Notes: generated by a model not told the origin, from the letters alone. A DNA stretch of 64,000 bases from Ruminococcus sp. (GCA_015066875.1 SVNM01000002.1:1-64000); one strand, 5' to 3'; numbered from the stretch's first letter, positions 27,256 through 36,300 are shown. A program made the numbers and translations.

Positions 27256-27276
27256 AGCTTAACTATCATTACACAT

Positions 27277-27305
27277 ATTATACCACTTATATATATAAAA
27301 ATCAA
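27277..27305 (-). promoter_or_regulatory. Promoter of the rimP-nusA-infB operon
   Basis: Minus strand TTGATT (27300-27305), 17-bp AT spacer, TATAAT (27277-27282). Confidence 0.85.
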
Positions 27306-27445
27306 GTGTTTTTTTATTTTTTGAAAATTTTTGATTTTTCTCTCTGAAAAGTAAAAATATTTCACACTATCTTAGTGATATTGCCGAAATTAACAGGGCA
27401 ATTTTCGTCTAAATACTGATTTTCAGAGCAATATTCTTTTATTGC

Positions 27446-27474
27446 TTGACAGGGTTTTCAATTGAATGTATAAT
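27446..27474 (+). promoter_or_regulatory. Promoter of the solute-binding lipoprotein
   Basis: TTGACA (27446-27451), 17-bp spacer, TATAAT (27469-27474): perfect consensus, 49 nt before the start codon, which predicts high expression. Confidence 0.9.
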
Positions 27475-27522
27475 AGCATTAATAAGTGTACGCACTTTTA
27501 TTACGAAAGGAGTTTTTTATTA

Positions 27523-28944
27523 ATGAACAATCTGAAAAGATTTCTTGCCGGAATCCTCTCAATTACGGCAATCATGACTGCTACTGTTTCCTGCAGTAAG
27601 GAGGAAGCAAGCTCTGAAAACAATGAGCATTATAAGTCTCAGGACGATATCGCTGTTGAGGCGGGCGACGATATCAAGGGAGAAAATGATGCCGATATCA
27701 CAGGTCAGACTATCTACTGGCTTGCTGATTACGACCTTAACCCTACAAACAATAACGACCGTTCCGTTGCTCTTTCACTTTTTGAGGACGTTTACGGCGG
27801 TAAAATAGAATGGATCCAGACAGATTCTGAAAACAAGTTCTCTACACTCGCTCAGAGACTTCTTGCAGGCGATCCTGTTGATATGTTCCCCTATGAGTGG
27901 GACGCTGTTCCTAACGGTGTTACAAAAAATCAGTATCAGCCCCTCGATCCCTACTACGATATCCTCGAAATGGATACAGAGCTCTGGGACGATATGACTG
28001 ATGTTATCGATATGTTTGAGTATAACGACTCTCACTATGTTATCCCTTACGCTGTTTCCGATCCTCTGCTTATTACCTACAGCAGAAAGCTTATGGAAGC
28101 TGAAGGTCTTGATGATCCCCGTGAGCTTTACGAGGACGGCGAGTGGGATTGGGACGCTATGATGGAAATGATGAACTCATTTGTTTCAAACGCTCCCGAG
28201 GGTGTTACAAGATACGGTATCAACGGCTGGTTCGGTCAGGCTGTTATGCAGTCTACAGGTGAAACTGTTGTCAAGTACGACGGCGAAAAGTTCATCAACA
28301 ACATCAATAGCCCCGAAATCGAGAAGGCTCAGCTTCTCCTTCAGGAAATGGCTACAAATAACCTCTATCAGCCCGGCTGGATAGGCTACTTCCCCGACGA
28401 TCATAACACACTCTTCTTCGCTATGGCTAACTGGGCTCTTGGTGGTTCAAATGCCAAGAATCAGGACGCTGACCTTATGGTTGTTCCTTTCCCCAAGTCT
28501 CCCGATGCTGATGATTACTACCTCTGCGCTAACTTCGCTGCTAAGATGCTGGTTGACGGCTCTGACAAGGGCGAGGCTGTTGCTACATACATCAAGTGCG
28601 AAAGACTTGCAGCTACTAATGAGGAATATATGGAAGTTGCTAAGCAGAAGGCTCTTATCGTTGAGCAGACTGCTTCAGGTATCACAAAGTCATATATTAC
28701 CGAAGAGCAGTATGACGCTATTCAGGAATACCTTGATACAGACAACACAACTCCTGTCTTCGACTTCGGCTACGGTATGGGCGACAGAATGTACGGCGAC
28801 GGCGAGTATACTTACGAGACAAGAGGCGTTATGAACAACCTCGAATCTACTCTCCTTGAGGGTAACGAAACTGTTGACTCATGGGCTACACTCCGTGACG
28901 CTTGGACAGGTGTTATCGACGAGGAAATCGCTAAGTTCAACTAA
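27523..28944 (+). CDS. Extracellular solute-binding lipoprotein (sugar ABC type)
   Basis: 473 aa. Signal peptide with lipobox: MNNLKRFLAGILSITAIMTA then TVSC, so Cys at about 23 would be lipidated. The mature part has family-1 solute-binding features: IYWLADYDLNP, LAGDPVDMFPYEW, YVIPYAVSDPLLITYSRKLM and EWDWDAMMEMMNSF, as in carbohydrate-binding proteins. The ATG at 27523 has AAAGGAG 11 nt upstream; the longer ORF is not supported. No permease or ATPase genes adjoin it: it is monocistronic, with its own promoter and terminator, and must share a transporter elsewhere. Ligand unknown. Confidence 0.9.
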   Translation: MNNLKRFLAGILSITAIMTATVSCSKEEASSENNEHYKSQDDIAVEAGDDIKGENDADITGQTIYWLADYDLNPTNNNDRSVALSLFEDVYGGKIEWIQTDSENKFSTLAQRLLAGDPVDMFPYEWDAVPNGVTKNQYQPLDPYYDILEMDTELWDDMTDVIDMFEYNDSHYVIPYAVSDPLLITYSRKLMEAEGLDDPRELYEDGEWDWDAMMEMMNSFVSNAPEGVTRYGINGWFGQAVMQSTGETVVKYDGEKFINNINSPEIEKAQLLLQEMATNNLYQPGWIGYFPDDHNTLFFAMANWALGGSNAKNQDADLMVVPFPKSPDADDYYLCANFAAKMLVDGSDKGEAVATYIKCERLAATNEEYMEVAKQKALIVEQTASGITKSYITEEQYDAIQEYLDTDNTTPVFDFGYGMGDRMYGDGEYTYETRGVMNNLESTLLEGNETVDSWATLRDAWTGVIDEEIAKFN

Positions 28945-28956
28945 TTACTGAAAAAT

Positions 28957-28989
28957 AAAGCTGTGGGCGTTAACGCTCACAGCTTTTTT
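28957..28989 (+). terminator. Terminator of the solute-binding protein gene
   Basis: AAAGCTGTGGGCGTT / AACGCTCACAGCTTTTTT: long stem with six T, 13 nt after the stop. Confidence 0.9.
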
Positions 28990-28995
28990 ATGCAC

Positions 28996-29022
28996 AAAAA
29001 AGGGAGCCGAAAGCTCCCTTTT
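28996..29022 (-). terminator. Terminator of the leftward lipoprotein gene
   Basis: Minus strand AAAAGGGAGC, loop TTTC, GGCTCCCTTTTTT, 13 nt after the stop at 29035. The A-run on the other side could also serve rightward transcripts. Confidence 0.85.
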
Positions 29023-29034
29023 GAATTATATTGC

Positions 29035-29829
29035 TTATTCCTTCACTATAGGAAGTGAGTTACCCTCTTCATCGTAGAAAACAATATTGTCGATGTAAAG
29101 ATTCGACTCATTCTGAATTCCCCAGCGCATGATAAGGAAGTTTGCGTCTTCCATTTCATTCGACCACTTGTGTCCGCCTGCAGCAAGAAGGAACTTGAAC
29201 TTTACATGTACAGCACCTGACATATCAAAGTTGTACTCACCGCCCGAATACTCGCTGAAATCGTACCATGTCTCGCCGTCAGCAATGATAGTTCCGCCAC
29301 CGCCGCCGATCCAGCCGGGAGCCTTTACATTCTCGCCGAGCTCGTTTACAAGCTTATCTGCTGTTGCGTCGCCGTAAACGTCAAACTCAATGTAATTAAC
29401 CTTATCCAGATTTTCTGCACCGATAAGCTGATTTGCGTGAATTTTAATCTTCTGAACCTTGCCATCAAGAGCAATTTCGCCTGAATCTGTGAATTTAAGC
29501 ATTTTATTGCCCTGAACCTCTACAACAGAAAGCTCGCCTGTTGCGGCATAATCGTCATCAGTAACAACCTCGGCAAATGAGAAATCATCATCATCAAAGG
29601 TTATTGCGTTGTCGTCTGTTGCCTCTGAAGGTACAGGAGGCACAAGCTCCTCTGTTGCAGCTTCTGTAGTTTCCTCCTCTGCAGCTGTATCTTCAGCAAC
29701 TGTTGTATCTGCAATTGTTGTTTCGTTTACGCTTTCAGCCTCAGAGCTGCTTTCCTTTTCTCCACAGCCCGCTGAAGCCGCAAGCACTGAAAACACCATT
29801 GCGCTTGCGATAAGCTTTTTGTAATCCAT
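29035..29829 (-). CDS. Lipoprotein with a predicted carbohydrate-binding-like domain
   Basis: 264 aa. Signal peptide and lipobox: MDYKKLIASAMVFSVLAASA then GC, with Cys ~22. Residues 25-85 are an acidic Ser/Thr/Glu-rich linker. The C-terminal ~180 residues look like a beta-sandwich: KVNYIEFDVYGDATADKLV, a Gly-rich loop (WIGGGGGTII), and SNLYIDNIVFYDEEG, the last typical of carbohydrate-binding module ends. The start ATG has GGGAGG six nt upstream. It follows the surface protein gene at 29923-30693 on the same strand, perhaps with readthrough. Binding ability is inferred, not shown. Confidence 0.7.
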   Translation of the reverse strand: MDYKKLIASAMVFSVLAASAGCGEKESSSEAESVNETTIADTTVAEDTAAEEETTEAATEELVPPVPSEATDDNAITFDDDDFSFAEVVTDDDYAATGELSVVEVQGNKMLKFTDSGEIALDGKVQKIKIHANQLIGAENLDKVNYIEFDVYGDATADKLVNELGENVKAPGWIGGGGGTIIADGETWYDFSEYSGGEYNFDMSGAVHVKFKFLLAAGGHKWSNEMEDANFLIMRWGIQNESNLYIDNIVFYDEEGNSLPIVKE

Positions 29830-29922
29830 CTTTAGCCCTCCCTTTAATGTGTACACCTATAATCAATGCCCCCTGAAAACAGAGGGCATTATTATTTTCA
29901 AGATTTGTAAAGTGACTTTAAA

Positions 29923-30693
29923 TTAGTCCTTCTTTCTTGCTACGAATGCAGCCACGCCTGCGAGTGCGAGTGCTGAAGCAGCTACGCCTACGCCTGCAAC
30001 GCCTGTGTTTGTAGAAGTCTCTGTCTTACCGCCGTTAGCAGCCTTAGTTGTTGTAGCGCCAGCCTTTGTAGTTGTTGTAGCGCCTGTTGTAGTTGTACCA
30101 GCAGCAGCTGTTGTTGTTGCAGCAGTTGTTGTGGGAGCTTCTGTAGGAGCCTCTGTAGGATCCTCAACACCTGTCTTGATTGAGTTAACAACGATATCTA
30201 CACCTGAACCAGCAACACCTGAGAAGTCACCGTAGTTGTAGCAGTTGATATCTGTCTGGAGAATGAGGCACTCAATGCTCTCAGAACCTTCAGCAAGGTT
30301 CCATGTTACTGAATAATTGCCATTACCGTTGAGCTGAACTGCATCGTCGCCAGCATCAGCAAGTGTCCAAACCTGTGCATTTGAACCTACGCTACCAGCA
30401 ATCCAAGCGTTGAATGAATCACCATCGTTAAGACCGCTGATTGTGAAATCAATTGTGATGTTATCCTCAACAGCTGAGTTAGTATCGATATCTGTTACAT
30501 TGGGCTGTGTCCAGATGTTGTAGATATTTCTACGCATTGACTTACCATCGTTATCTGTTGAAAGTGAACCCTCTGACTGTGTGTAAGCAATCTCGCTTAC
30601 AGCAGCGTTTGCGTTTGTAAGTGTCATAGCAGCGAATGCAGAAGCAGAAACTGCTGTTGCAGCCATAGCTGCAAAAATCTTCTTCATATTCAT
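29923..30693 (-). CDS. Secreted surface protein with Thr-rich linker and sortase-like C-terminus
   Basis: 256 aa. The Sec signal MNMKKIFAAMAATAVSASAF ends near the TNANA-A cleavage site. Residues 30-170 form a beta-rich domain (DNITIDFTISGLNDGDSFNAW; SESIECLILQTDINCYNYGDF). A Pro/Thr/Ala linker (about 172-220) with runs of Thr follows. The C-terminus has STNTG, a hydrophobic segment and ARKKD, the layout of a cell-wall sorting signal but with NTG rather than LPxTG. ATG at 30693 has AAGGAG nine nt upstream. Role unknown; possibly substrate or matrix binding. Confidence 0.75.
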   Translation of the reverse strand: MNMKKIFAAMAATAVSASAFAAMTLTNANAAVSEIAYTQSEGSLSTDNDGKSMRRNIYNIWTQPNVTDIDTNSAVEDNITIDFTISGLNDGDSFNAWIAGSVGSNAQVWTLADAGDDAVQLNGNGNYSVTWNLAEGSESIECLILQTDINCYNYGDFSGVAGSGVDIVVNSIKTGVEDPTEAPTEAPTTTAATTTAAAGTTTTGATTTTKAGATTTKAANGGKTETSTNTGVAGVGVAASALALAGVAAFVARKKD

Positions 30694-30767
30694 GGTAAAA
30701 AACTCCTTACTCATATACGACACATATAAAAACCTAAAAATGCCGTATGATATATTTTCATATTTTC

Positions 30768-30796
30768 ATTATAACATCAAATTGCACACATATCAA
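30768..30796 (-). promoter_or_regulatory. Promoter of the surface protein gene
   Basis: Minus strand TTGATA (30791-30796), 17-bp spacer, TATAAT (30768-30773), giving a ~70-nt leader. Confidence 0.85.
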
Positions 30797-30846
30797 GTAG
30801 CAATTTACACAAAATTCACAAACCTCAGCTATACATAATTAACACT

Positions 30847-33800
30847 TTATCCATTATTTTTAGCCCTGTCGATTATGTCAACCACGTCCTTCATCATATC
30901 AAAGGGCTTGATTTTAGGGCTTATCTTCACCGATACATAGCTTTTTCCAGAGCCATTGAAGGTGATTTTACCCTTATAAGCAGACGAAAGTGCTGCAATC
31001 TGCTCCATTGCAAGATACTCGGTATAGAAGTACATTGCTGTGTTTTTCTGCGATATTTCGGTAATTCCAAGGTGTGCTGCCTTGTTTCTCAGCAGAGAGA
31101 CCTCGATAAGTCCCACAACGGATTTCGGCGGATCTCCGTAACGGTCGATAAGCTCGTCAATAAGGTCGGTTTTGTCCTCGTTGGTGTTCACAAGCATTAT
31201 CTTTCGGTACATATCGATTCGCTGATTAAGGCTTTCGATGTATTTTTCGGGAATATGCGCGTCAATCTGTATATCCACAAGGCACTCCGGGATTTTCTCA
31301 GGCTGTTTGCCCTTCTCCTCGGCAATGGCTTCAGATAAAAGTCTCAGATACATATCGTATCCCACGGCTTCCATATGACCGTGCTGTCTGCCACCGAGAA
31401 TACTTCCCGCGCCACGTATTTCAAGGTCTCGCAGAGCTATTCTGAATCCGCTTCCGAACTGGGTGAACTCTCTCATTGCGTCAAGTCTCTTGGAAGCTAT
31501 TTCCGTCAGAACCTTATCCTTTTTGAAGGTGAAATACGCATAGCCTCGTCTGTTGGAGCGTCCCACACGTCCTCTCAGCTGATAGAGCTGTGAAAGTCCG
31601 AAGCGGTCTGCGTCCTCAATTATAAGGGTGTTTACGTTGGGAACATCTACTCCCGTTTCAATAATTGTGGTGCACACGAGAATATCTATTTCGTGCTCTA
31701 CAAGCTGTTCCCAGATATCAGACATCTCGTCCTCAGACATCTGACCGTGGGCGTAGGCTACTCTTGCATCGGGAAGAAGCTCCTTAAGACGTGAAGCGCA
31801 CGCCTGAATTGTCTCCACACGATTGTGAATATAGTAGACCTGACCGCCTCTGCGAAGCTCACGCACAATAGCCTGAACAAGCGTGCCTATATTGTACTCG
31901 ATTACATAGGTCTGAACAGGGTAGCGGTCCTGGGGTGGCTCCTCGATAACCGACATATCACGTATACCGCTCATGGCCATATTAAGGGTTCTCGGTATGG
32001 GAGTCGCCGAAAGAGTAAGCACATCGACCCCGGAAAAGGTTTCCTTGAATTTTTCCTTGTGAGCTACTCCGAAGCGCTGTTCCTCATCGATTATAGCAAG
32101 GCCTAAATCCTTGAAAACAACGTTTTTCTGTATGATTTTATGTGTACCTATAAGAAGGTCTATTCTTCCCGATTTAAGCTTTTTCAGTATCTCGGTCTGC
32201 TGTTTCGGAGTGCGGTATCTCGACAGAAGCTCGATATTCACGGGGAAGCCTTCAAATCTTCTGAGTGCTGTCTGATAGTGTTGCCACGCAAGGACTGTTG
32301 TGGGAACAAGTATTGCGCACTGCTTTCCAGCAAGCACGCACTTCATTGACGCTCTGAGAGCTACCTCGGTCTTTCCGAAACCAACATCTCCGCAGAGAAG
32401 ACGCTCCATAGGACGTGGACGCTCCATATCCGCCTTGATTTCGGCTATGGACTGAAGCTGGTCATCGGTTTCCACGTAAGGAAAACGCTCCTCAAAATCG
32501 TGCTGTATCTCATCATCGGGATAAAAGGCAAAGCCCTTGCTCTGTTCACGCTTTGCATAAAGGGCAATAAGCTCGTGAGCCATATCCTTTACCGCACGCT
32601 TTACATTGCCTCTTGTCCTCTGCCACTCGCCTGAGCTAAGCTTGTTGAGCTTTACTCCGCTGTCGTCACGGGGACCTATATACTTTGATACAAGATCAAG
32701 CTGTGTTACGGGAATATAAAGCTTATCGGTGCCCGCATACTGAATAGTGATGTAATCCTTTGTAACTCCGTCGAATTCAAGCTTTCGTATGCCGATAAAA
32801 CGACCTATACCGTGTCCCGAATGAACAACAAGGTCGCCTTCCTGAATATCGGCAAGACTGCGGATCTCCTCGCTTTTATTCTTTTTCTTCTTTCTCTTTT
32901 TCACCCCGGAGTTCATAGCTCTGCCCTGAGTGATCATTACAGTCTTTGTTTCGGGATACTCAAAGCCTCCGCTGAAGCTTCCTGACATAAGGCAGACTCT
33001 GCCGTGCTCTGCCTCAGTCTGCTCCGTAACTATGGAACAGGGAAAACCCATTTTCTCGATGTCCTGCTTTACTATGGGAAGAGTCTTTTCGCTTCCCGCA
33101 ACAAGTATAACGCTGTAATTCCTGTTTATATAATCAGATAGATCCTCGGCAAGCTGTTTCATTTCTCCGCCCCAGGGAGCTGTCTGCATAGCTTCAAAGC
33201 TCACAAGACGGCGGAAGTCTATACGCTCGCCACCCTGCATAAAGGAGCTGAGATACAGACAGTTTTTCTTCGAGCAGATGTGCTGTATCTCGGAAAGCTC
33301 GGTGTAGTAGCCCTCAAGTCCCTTGCAGAGCTGTCCGTCCTCAATAAGAATTTTAACGTCCTCGTTGTGACGTGCGGTAACTCCCGTTGCGTTTTCCATA
33401 ACGTCGGAATAGTCGCTGAAAACCACAGGACCGTCAATGTAGTCAAAAACAGTCGCTCTGTCGCTGTACACAAGAGGATAATACTTATGGCTGTGCACAA
33501 GGATTTCTCCGCTTCTCAGCCTGTTCACATCGGCGCCAAGATTTTTCCTTACCGCTTCGGCACGCTTGCCTCTTGCCTTTTTACAGAGCTCCTCTATCTT
33601 TACAGCAAGCTCTTCGTTATCGTAAAGAACCTCGTTTGCGGGAGAAATATCCACGCTTTCAAGAGGCTCTGTTCTTCTCTGTGTATCAGTTTCAAACAGG
33701 GATATGGTATCAACCTCGTCTCCCCAGAACTCTATTCTTACGGGAGCAGATGACTGAACGGGGAAAATATCAAGAATTGCTCCTCTTACTGAAAACTGCG

Positions 33801-34308
33801 AGGGGCCCTCAACCTTTTCGCATCGCTGATAGCCGTTTTCCGAAAGCTTTCTGCAAAGTCCGCCGAGGTCTGTTTCGCTTCCCTGTTCAATTCTTATTCC
33901 GGAAGTAATAAGTCTCTCTGCGGGAATTACAGGTTGCATTACAGCCTCAATACTCGCACAGAGAACTCCGCATTTTCCTGTCAGAGCTCTTGTAAGAGCC
34001 GATATACGCATATATTCATACTCTCTGTTTATGCCCTCTACAGGAGTGAAAACAAGCTCCTTGGAAGGAAAAAGCACCGCAGTTTCCTCGCCTGACATCA
34101 TATTTATGTCGTCGCAGAGCTTCTTTGCTTCAGCTTCCGTGCCCGTCACCGCAAGTACAGTTTTCTTCCCCGTCAGAGCATATATCAGCTGAGCCCTGTG
34201 TATATGGGAAATGCCCGTTACTGAGACGGGCGTGATGTTTTTTTCAATTGCCTGAGCTATGCTTTTATATCCCGCAAGCCCTGTAAAGGTCTGCCTGAAA
34301 ATATTCAT
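30847..34308 (-). CDS. mfd: Transcription-repair coupling factor Mfd
   Basis: 1153 aa, full length. It removes stalled RNA polymerase and recruits UvrA. N-terminal UvrB-like region; RNA-polymerase-interacting CarD-like domain at about 490-560 (LADIQEGDLVVHSGHGIGRF); then the translocase with LLCGDVGFGKTEVALRA (Walker A), IIDEEQRFGVAHKE (DEEQ box), SATPIPRTLNMAMSG, QLRGRVGRSNRRGYAY, and a C-terminal TRCF domain. It lies 20 nt after pth in one operon, as commonly seen in Firmicutes. Confidence 0.98.
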   Translation of the reverse strand: MNIFRQTFTGLAGYKSIAQAIEKNITPVSVTGISHIHRAQLIYALTGKKTVLAVTGTEAEAKKLCDDINMMSGEETAVLFPSKELVFTPVEGINREYEYMRISALTRALTGKCGVLCASIEAVMQPVIPAERLITSGIRIEQGSETDLGGLCRKLSENGYQRCEKVEGPSQFSVRGAILDIFPVQSSAPVRIEFWGDEVDTISLFETDTQRRTEPLESVDISPANEVLYDNEELAVKIEELCKKARGKRAEAVRKNLGADVNRLRSGEILVHSHKYYPLVYSDRATVFDYIDGPVVFSDYSDVMENATGVTARHNEDVKILIEDGQLCKGLEGYYTELSEIQHICSKKNCLYLSSFMQGGERIDFRRLVSFEAMQTAPWGGEMKQLAEDLSDYINRNYSVILVAGSEKTLPIVKQDIEKMGFPCSIVTEQTEAEHGRVCLMSGSFSGGFEYPETKTVMITQGRAMNSGVKKRKKKKNKSEEIRSLADIQEGDLVVHSGHGIGRFIGIRKLEFDGVTKDYITIQYAGTDKLYIPVTQLDLVSKYIGPRDDSGVKLNKLSSGEWQRTRGNVKRAVKDMAHELIALYAKREQSKGFAFYPDDEIQHDFEERFPYVETDDQLQSIAEIKADMERPRPMERLLCGDVGFGKTEVALRASMKCVLAGKQCAILVPTTVLAWQHYQTALRRFEGFPVNIELLSRYRTPKQQTEILKKLKSGRIDLLIGTHKIIQKNVVFKDLGLAIIDEEQRFGVAHKEKFKETFSGVDVLTLSATPIPRTLNMAMSGIRDMSVIEEPPQDRYPVQTYVIEYNIGTLVQAIVRELRRGGQVYYIHNRVETIQACASRLKELLPDARVAYAHGQMSEDEMSDIWEQLVEHEIDILVCTTIIETGVDVPNVNTLIIEDADRFGLSQLYQLRGRVGRSNRRGYAYFTFKKDKVLTEIASKRLDAMREFTQFGSGFRIALRDLEIRGAGSILGGRQHGHMEAVGYDMYLRLLSEAIAEEKGKQPEKIPECLVDIQIDAHIPEKYIESLNQRIDMYRKIMLVNTNEDKTDLIDELIDRYGDPPKSVVGLIEVSLLRNKAAHLGITEISQKNTAMYFYTEYLAMEQIAALSSAYKGKITFNGSGKSYVSVKISPKIKPFDMMKDVVDIIDRAKNNG

Positions 34309-34328
34309 TCTGTTCTCCCTGTTTACCG

Positions 34329-34955
34329 CTATGAATTATGCTTGTTCATAGCCTCGTCTGTTTTTCCCTGAACCATAAGCTTTATGCACTCACAGGCATT
34401 TTCTGCTGACTGAGTCATCTTCTCAAGGTCCTCCTTGGAAAATTTGCCAAGCACCCAGTCCGCAAGATTATAATCAGGGTGAGGCTTCTTGCCTACGCCC
34501 ATTTTTACTCTTGGGAAATCGTCTCTGCCTGTAAGCTCGATAATGCTTCTTATGCCGTTGTGACCGCCGTGACTGCCCTTTCTGCGTATTCTCAGCTTTC
34601 CGGGCTCAAGAGAAATATCATCGTATATCACTATGAGCTTTTCTGTGGGGATTTTGTAGAACTCCAGCGCCTGTACAACAGATTCTCCGCTGAGATTCAT
34701 AAATGTGTTGGGCTTTAAAAGCAGACATCTTTTGCCTCCGATAGTTGCCTCAGTAGTAAGAGCCTTGAATTTCATACGGTTTATCTGCACATTCTCCTGT
34801 TTTGCAAGAGCATCAAGCACGATAAAGCCCGCATTGTGTCTTGTATTCTCATACTGCATTCCCGGATTGCCCAGTCCCGCGATTACATACTCTATTTTAC
34901 CTCCGCCTGTCTGCGAATTTGAGGAAATCCTGTCGAATATATCAAAAATGCTCAT
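34329..34955 (-). CDS. pth: Peptidyl-tRNA hydrolase
   Basis: 208 aa. It recycles tRNAs from dropped-off peptidyl-tRNA. VIAGLGNPGMQYENTRHNAGF contains the conserved Asn and catalytic His, LLLKPNTFMNLSGESV the second Asn, and KGSHGGHNGIRSI and FPRVKMGVGKK complete the site. About 20 residues precede the usual start (SIFDIFDRISSNSQTGGGK), a short extension. The ATG has AAAGGAGAG upstream. First gene of pth-mfd. Confidence 0.97.
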   Translation of the reverse strand: MSIFDIFDRISSNSQTGGGKIEYVIAGLGNPGMQYENTRHNAGFIVLDALAKQENVQINRMKFKALTTEATIGGKRCLLLKPNTFMNLSGESVVQALEFYKIPTEKLIVIYDDISLEPGKLRIRRKGSHGGHNGIRSIIELTGRDDFPRVKMGVGKKPHPDYNLADWVLGKFSKEDLEKMTQSAENACECIKLMVQGKTDEAMNKHNS

Positions 34956-34987
34956 ATTAACTCTCCTTTACGTTATTCCAACTTATA

Positions 34988-35016
34988 ATTATATCACAAC
35001 TGCTGTAAAAAAGCAA
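34988..35016 (-). promoter_or_regulatory. Promoter of pth-mfd
   Basis: Minus strand TTGCTT (35011-35016), 17-bp spacer, TATAAT (34988-34993), 33 nt before pth. Confidence 0.75.
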
Positions 35017-35050
35017 TATCGGGAAGGGCTAAAAGTTAAAAAATAAAAAT

Positions 35051-35104
35051 ATGTAAAGCCCCCTTGACAAGAAATGTAAAGCGTGCTATACTCAAAATGT
35101 AAAG
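35051..35104 (+). promoter_or_regulatory. Promoter and three-repeat operator of the XRE gene
   Basis: The promoter is TTGACA (35064-35069), 17-bp spacer, TATACT (35087-35092). Three ATGTAAAG repeats start at 35051, 35074 and 35097, exactly 23 bp apart, placed just upstream of the -35, inside the spacer, and just after the -10 box. This is a likely autorepression operator for the small HTH protein. Confidence 0.75.
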
Positions 35105-35134
35105 TGCACTAAACATTTTCAAGGAGGCGATAAG

Positions 35135-35344
35135 TTGCAGAATAAAATCAATGAGCTCCGTAAAGAAAGAAAAATCACTCAGCAGGAGCTTGCCGACGCT
35201 CTGAGCGTTACAAGACAGACAATTATATCACTCGAAAACGGAAAATATAATGCGTCCCTGATACTCGCACATAAAATTGCTCAATTTTTCGGGACGTCTA
35301 TTGAGGAGATATTTATTTTTGAACAGGAGGAAGAAAATATATGA
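35135..35344 (+). CDS. Small XRE-family transcriptional regulator
   Basis: 69 aa, a single helix-turn-helix domain: INELRKERKITQQELADALS with VTRQTIISLENGKYNASL as the recognition helix region, then IAQFFGTSIEEIFIFEQEEE. This compact type, usually next to a small membrane protein, is common in Firmicutes. The start is TTG with AGGAGG eight nt upstream. Its last codons overlap the next gene by 4 nt (ATGA). The repeats over its promoter suggest autoregulation. Confidence 0.9.
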   Translation: MQNKINELRKERKITQQELADALSVTRQTIISLENGKYNASLILAHKIAQFFGTSIEEIFIFEQEEENI

Positions 35345-35772
35345 AGGAATTTAAGGAAAAAATCCAACACAAAATAAAGCTTTATTCATTGTTTATGGTT
35401 TGTATGGTGCTTATCTTTATATCGGGAATTACAATGTTTCAGACAGAATTCGACTTTGCTAAGGGTATGATGACAGGCTTTTTTATCAGCATTATGGTGG
35501 GACTGATGTATTATATATCCCGTCTGAATGATGCTTTGAAAAACGAGGAAAAGTTGAAAGAAATGTACATTGCCGAAACCGATGAGCGCAACCTCGCCAT
35601 TGCTAAAGAAACCTCAAGCACAGCTACTCCGATTATAATGATGGGACTGGCTCTTTCAGCGCTTGTTGCAGGGTTTATAAACACAATTATCTGCATTACT
35701 CTTGTGGGAGCTCTTGCATTCTGCTCTGTTGTAATCGTTCTTTCAACAGCCTACTACAAAAGCAGAATGTAA
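35341..35772 (+). CDS. Four-helix membrane protein paired with the XRE regulator
   Basis: 143 aa with two hairpins of membrane helices (about 14-33, 42-60, 98-115, 118-137) and a central loop NDALKNEEKLKEMYIAETD then ERNLAIAKETSS. The ETDERN motif in the loop is shared by small membrane proteins found beside XRE regulators in clostridia. Translationally coupled to the regulator. Function unknown; a sensing or signal-transfer role is possible. Confidence 0.8.
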   Translation: MKEFKEKIQHKIKLYSLFMVCMVLIFISGITMFQTEFDFAKGMMTGFFISIMVGLMYYISRLNDALKNEEKLKEMYIAETDERNLAIAKETSSTATPIIMMGLALSALVAGFINTIICITLVGALAFCSVVIVLSTAYYKSRM

Positions 35773-36300
35773 TCAGAGCTTCTCGCAGACCGATACAACA
35801 AACGCTCCGCCACTGAGGATATACTGCTTGAATGAATAACCTTCGATATTGGTGACTATCTCATCGCCTTCAAAGGAAAACTCAACAGTATTCATAGGGT
35901 ATGAAACTCCTATGCCTATGGCTTTTACGTAGGACTCCTTAAGAGTCCACAGGCGGAAAAACAGCAAATCACGCTCCTCTTCGGGAGCAGTTTCTATCAG
36001 AGTCTTTTCCCCTTCGGAAAAGGCTCTTTTTATTACGTTGGGACGGTATGCACGCACTCTTTCAGCGTCAACTCCGCACTCTTTTTTGCCCGATACCGCC
36101 ACTGCTATACCCTCTGCGTGACTTACATTATAATGTATATCGTGACGCTCCTTCAGCGAGGGCTTGCCAAGCTCGCCGTACTCCACAGGAGTCTTTTCTG
36201 TATAATCAATTCCGTATGGCTTCAGGCACTCACGCAGAAGTCTGTGAGCATAGCCGTGCTGAGCCTCTTTCGGAAGCTTTTTCAATGATATAATAAGCAT
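35773..36300 (-). CDS. 4'-phosphopantetheinyl transferase (Sfp type)
   Basis: 175 aa, on the short side for Sfp. It transfers phosphopantetheine from CoA to carrier proteins. Motifs: YNVSHAEGIAVAVSG, ECGVDAERVR (magnesium ligands) and FFRLWTLKESYVKAIGIG (WxxKES). No carrier-protein or NRPS/PKS gene occurs in the window, so the partner is elsewhere. The stop abuts that of the convergent membrane protein gene (35772/35773), with no terminator between. Confidence 0.93.
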   Translation of the reverse strand: MLIISLKKLPKEAQHGYAHRLLRECLKPYGIDYTEKTPVEYGELGKPSLKERHDIHYNVSHAEGIAVAVSGKKECGVDAERVRAYRPNVIKRAFSEGEKTLIETAPEEERDLLFFRLWTLKESYVKAIGIGVSYPMNTVEFSFEGDEIVTNIEGYSFKQYILSGGAFVVSVCEKL

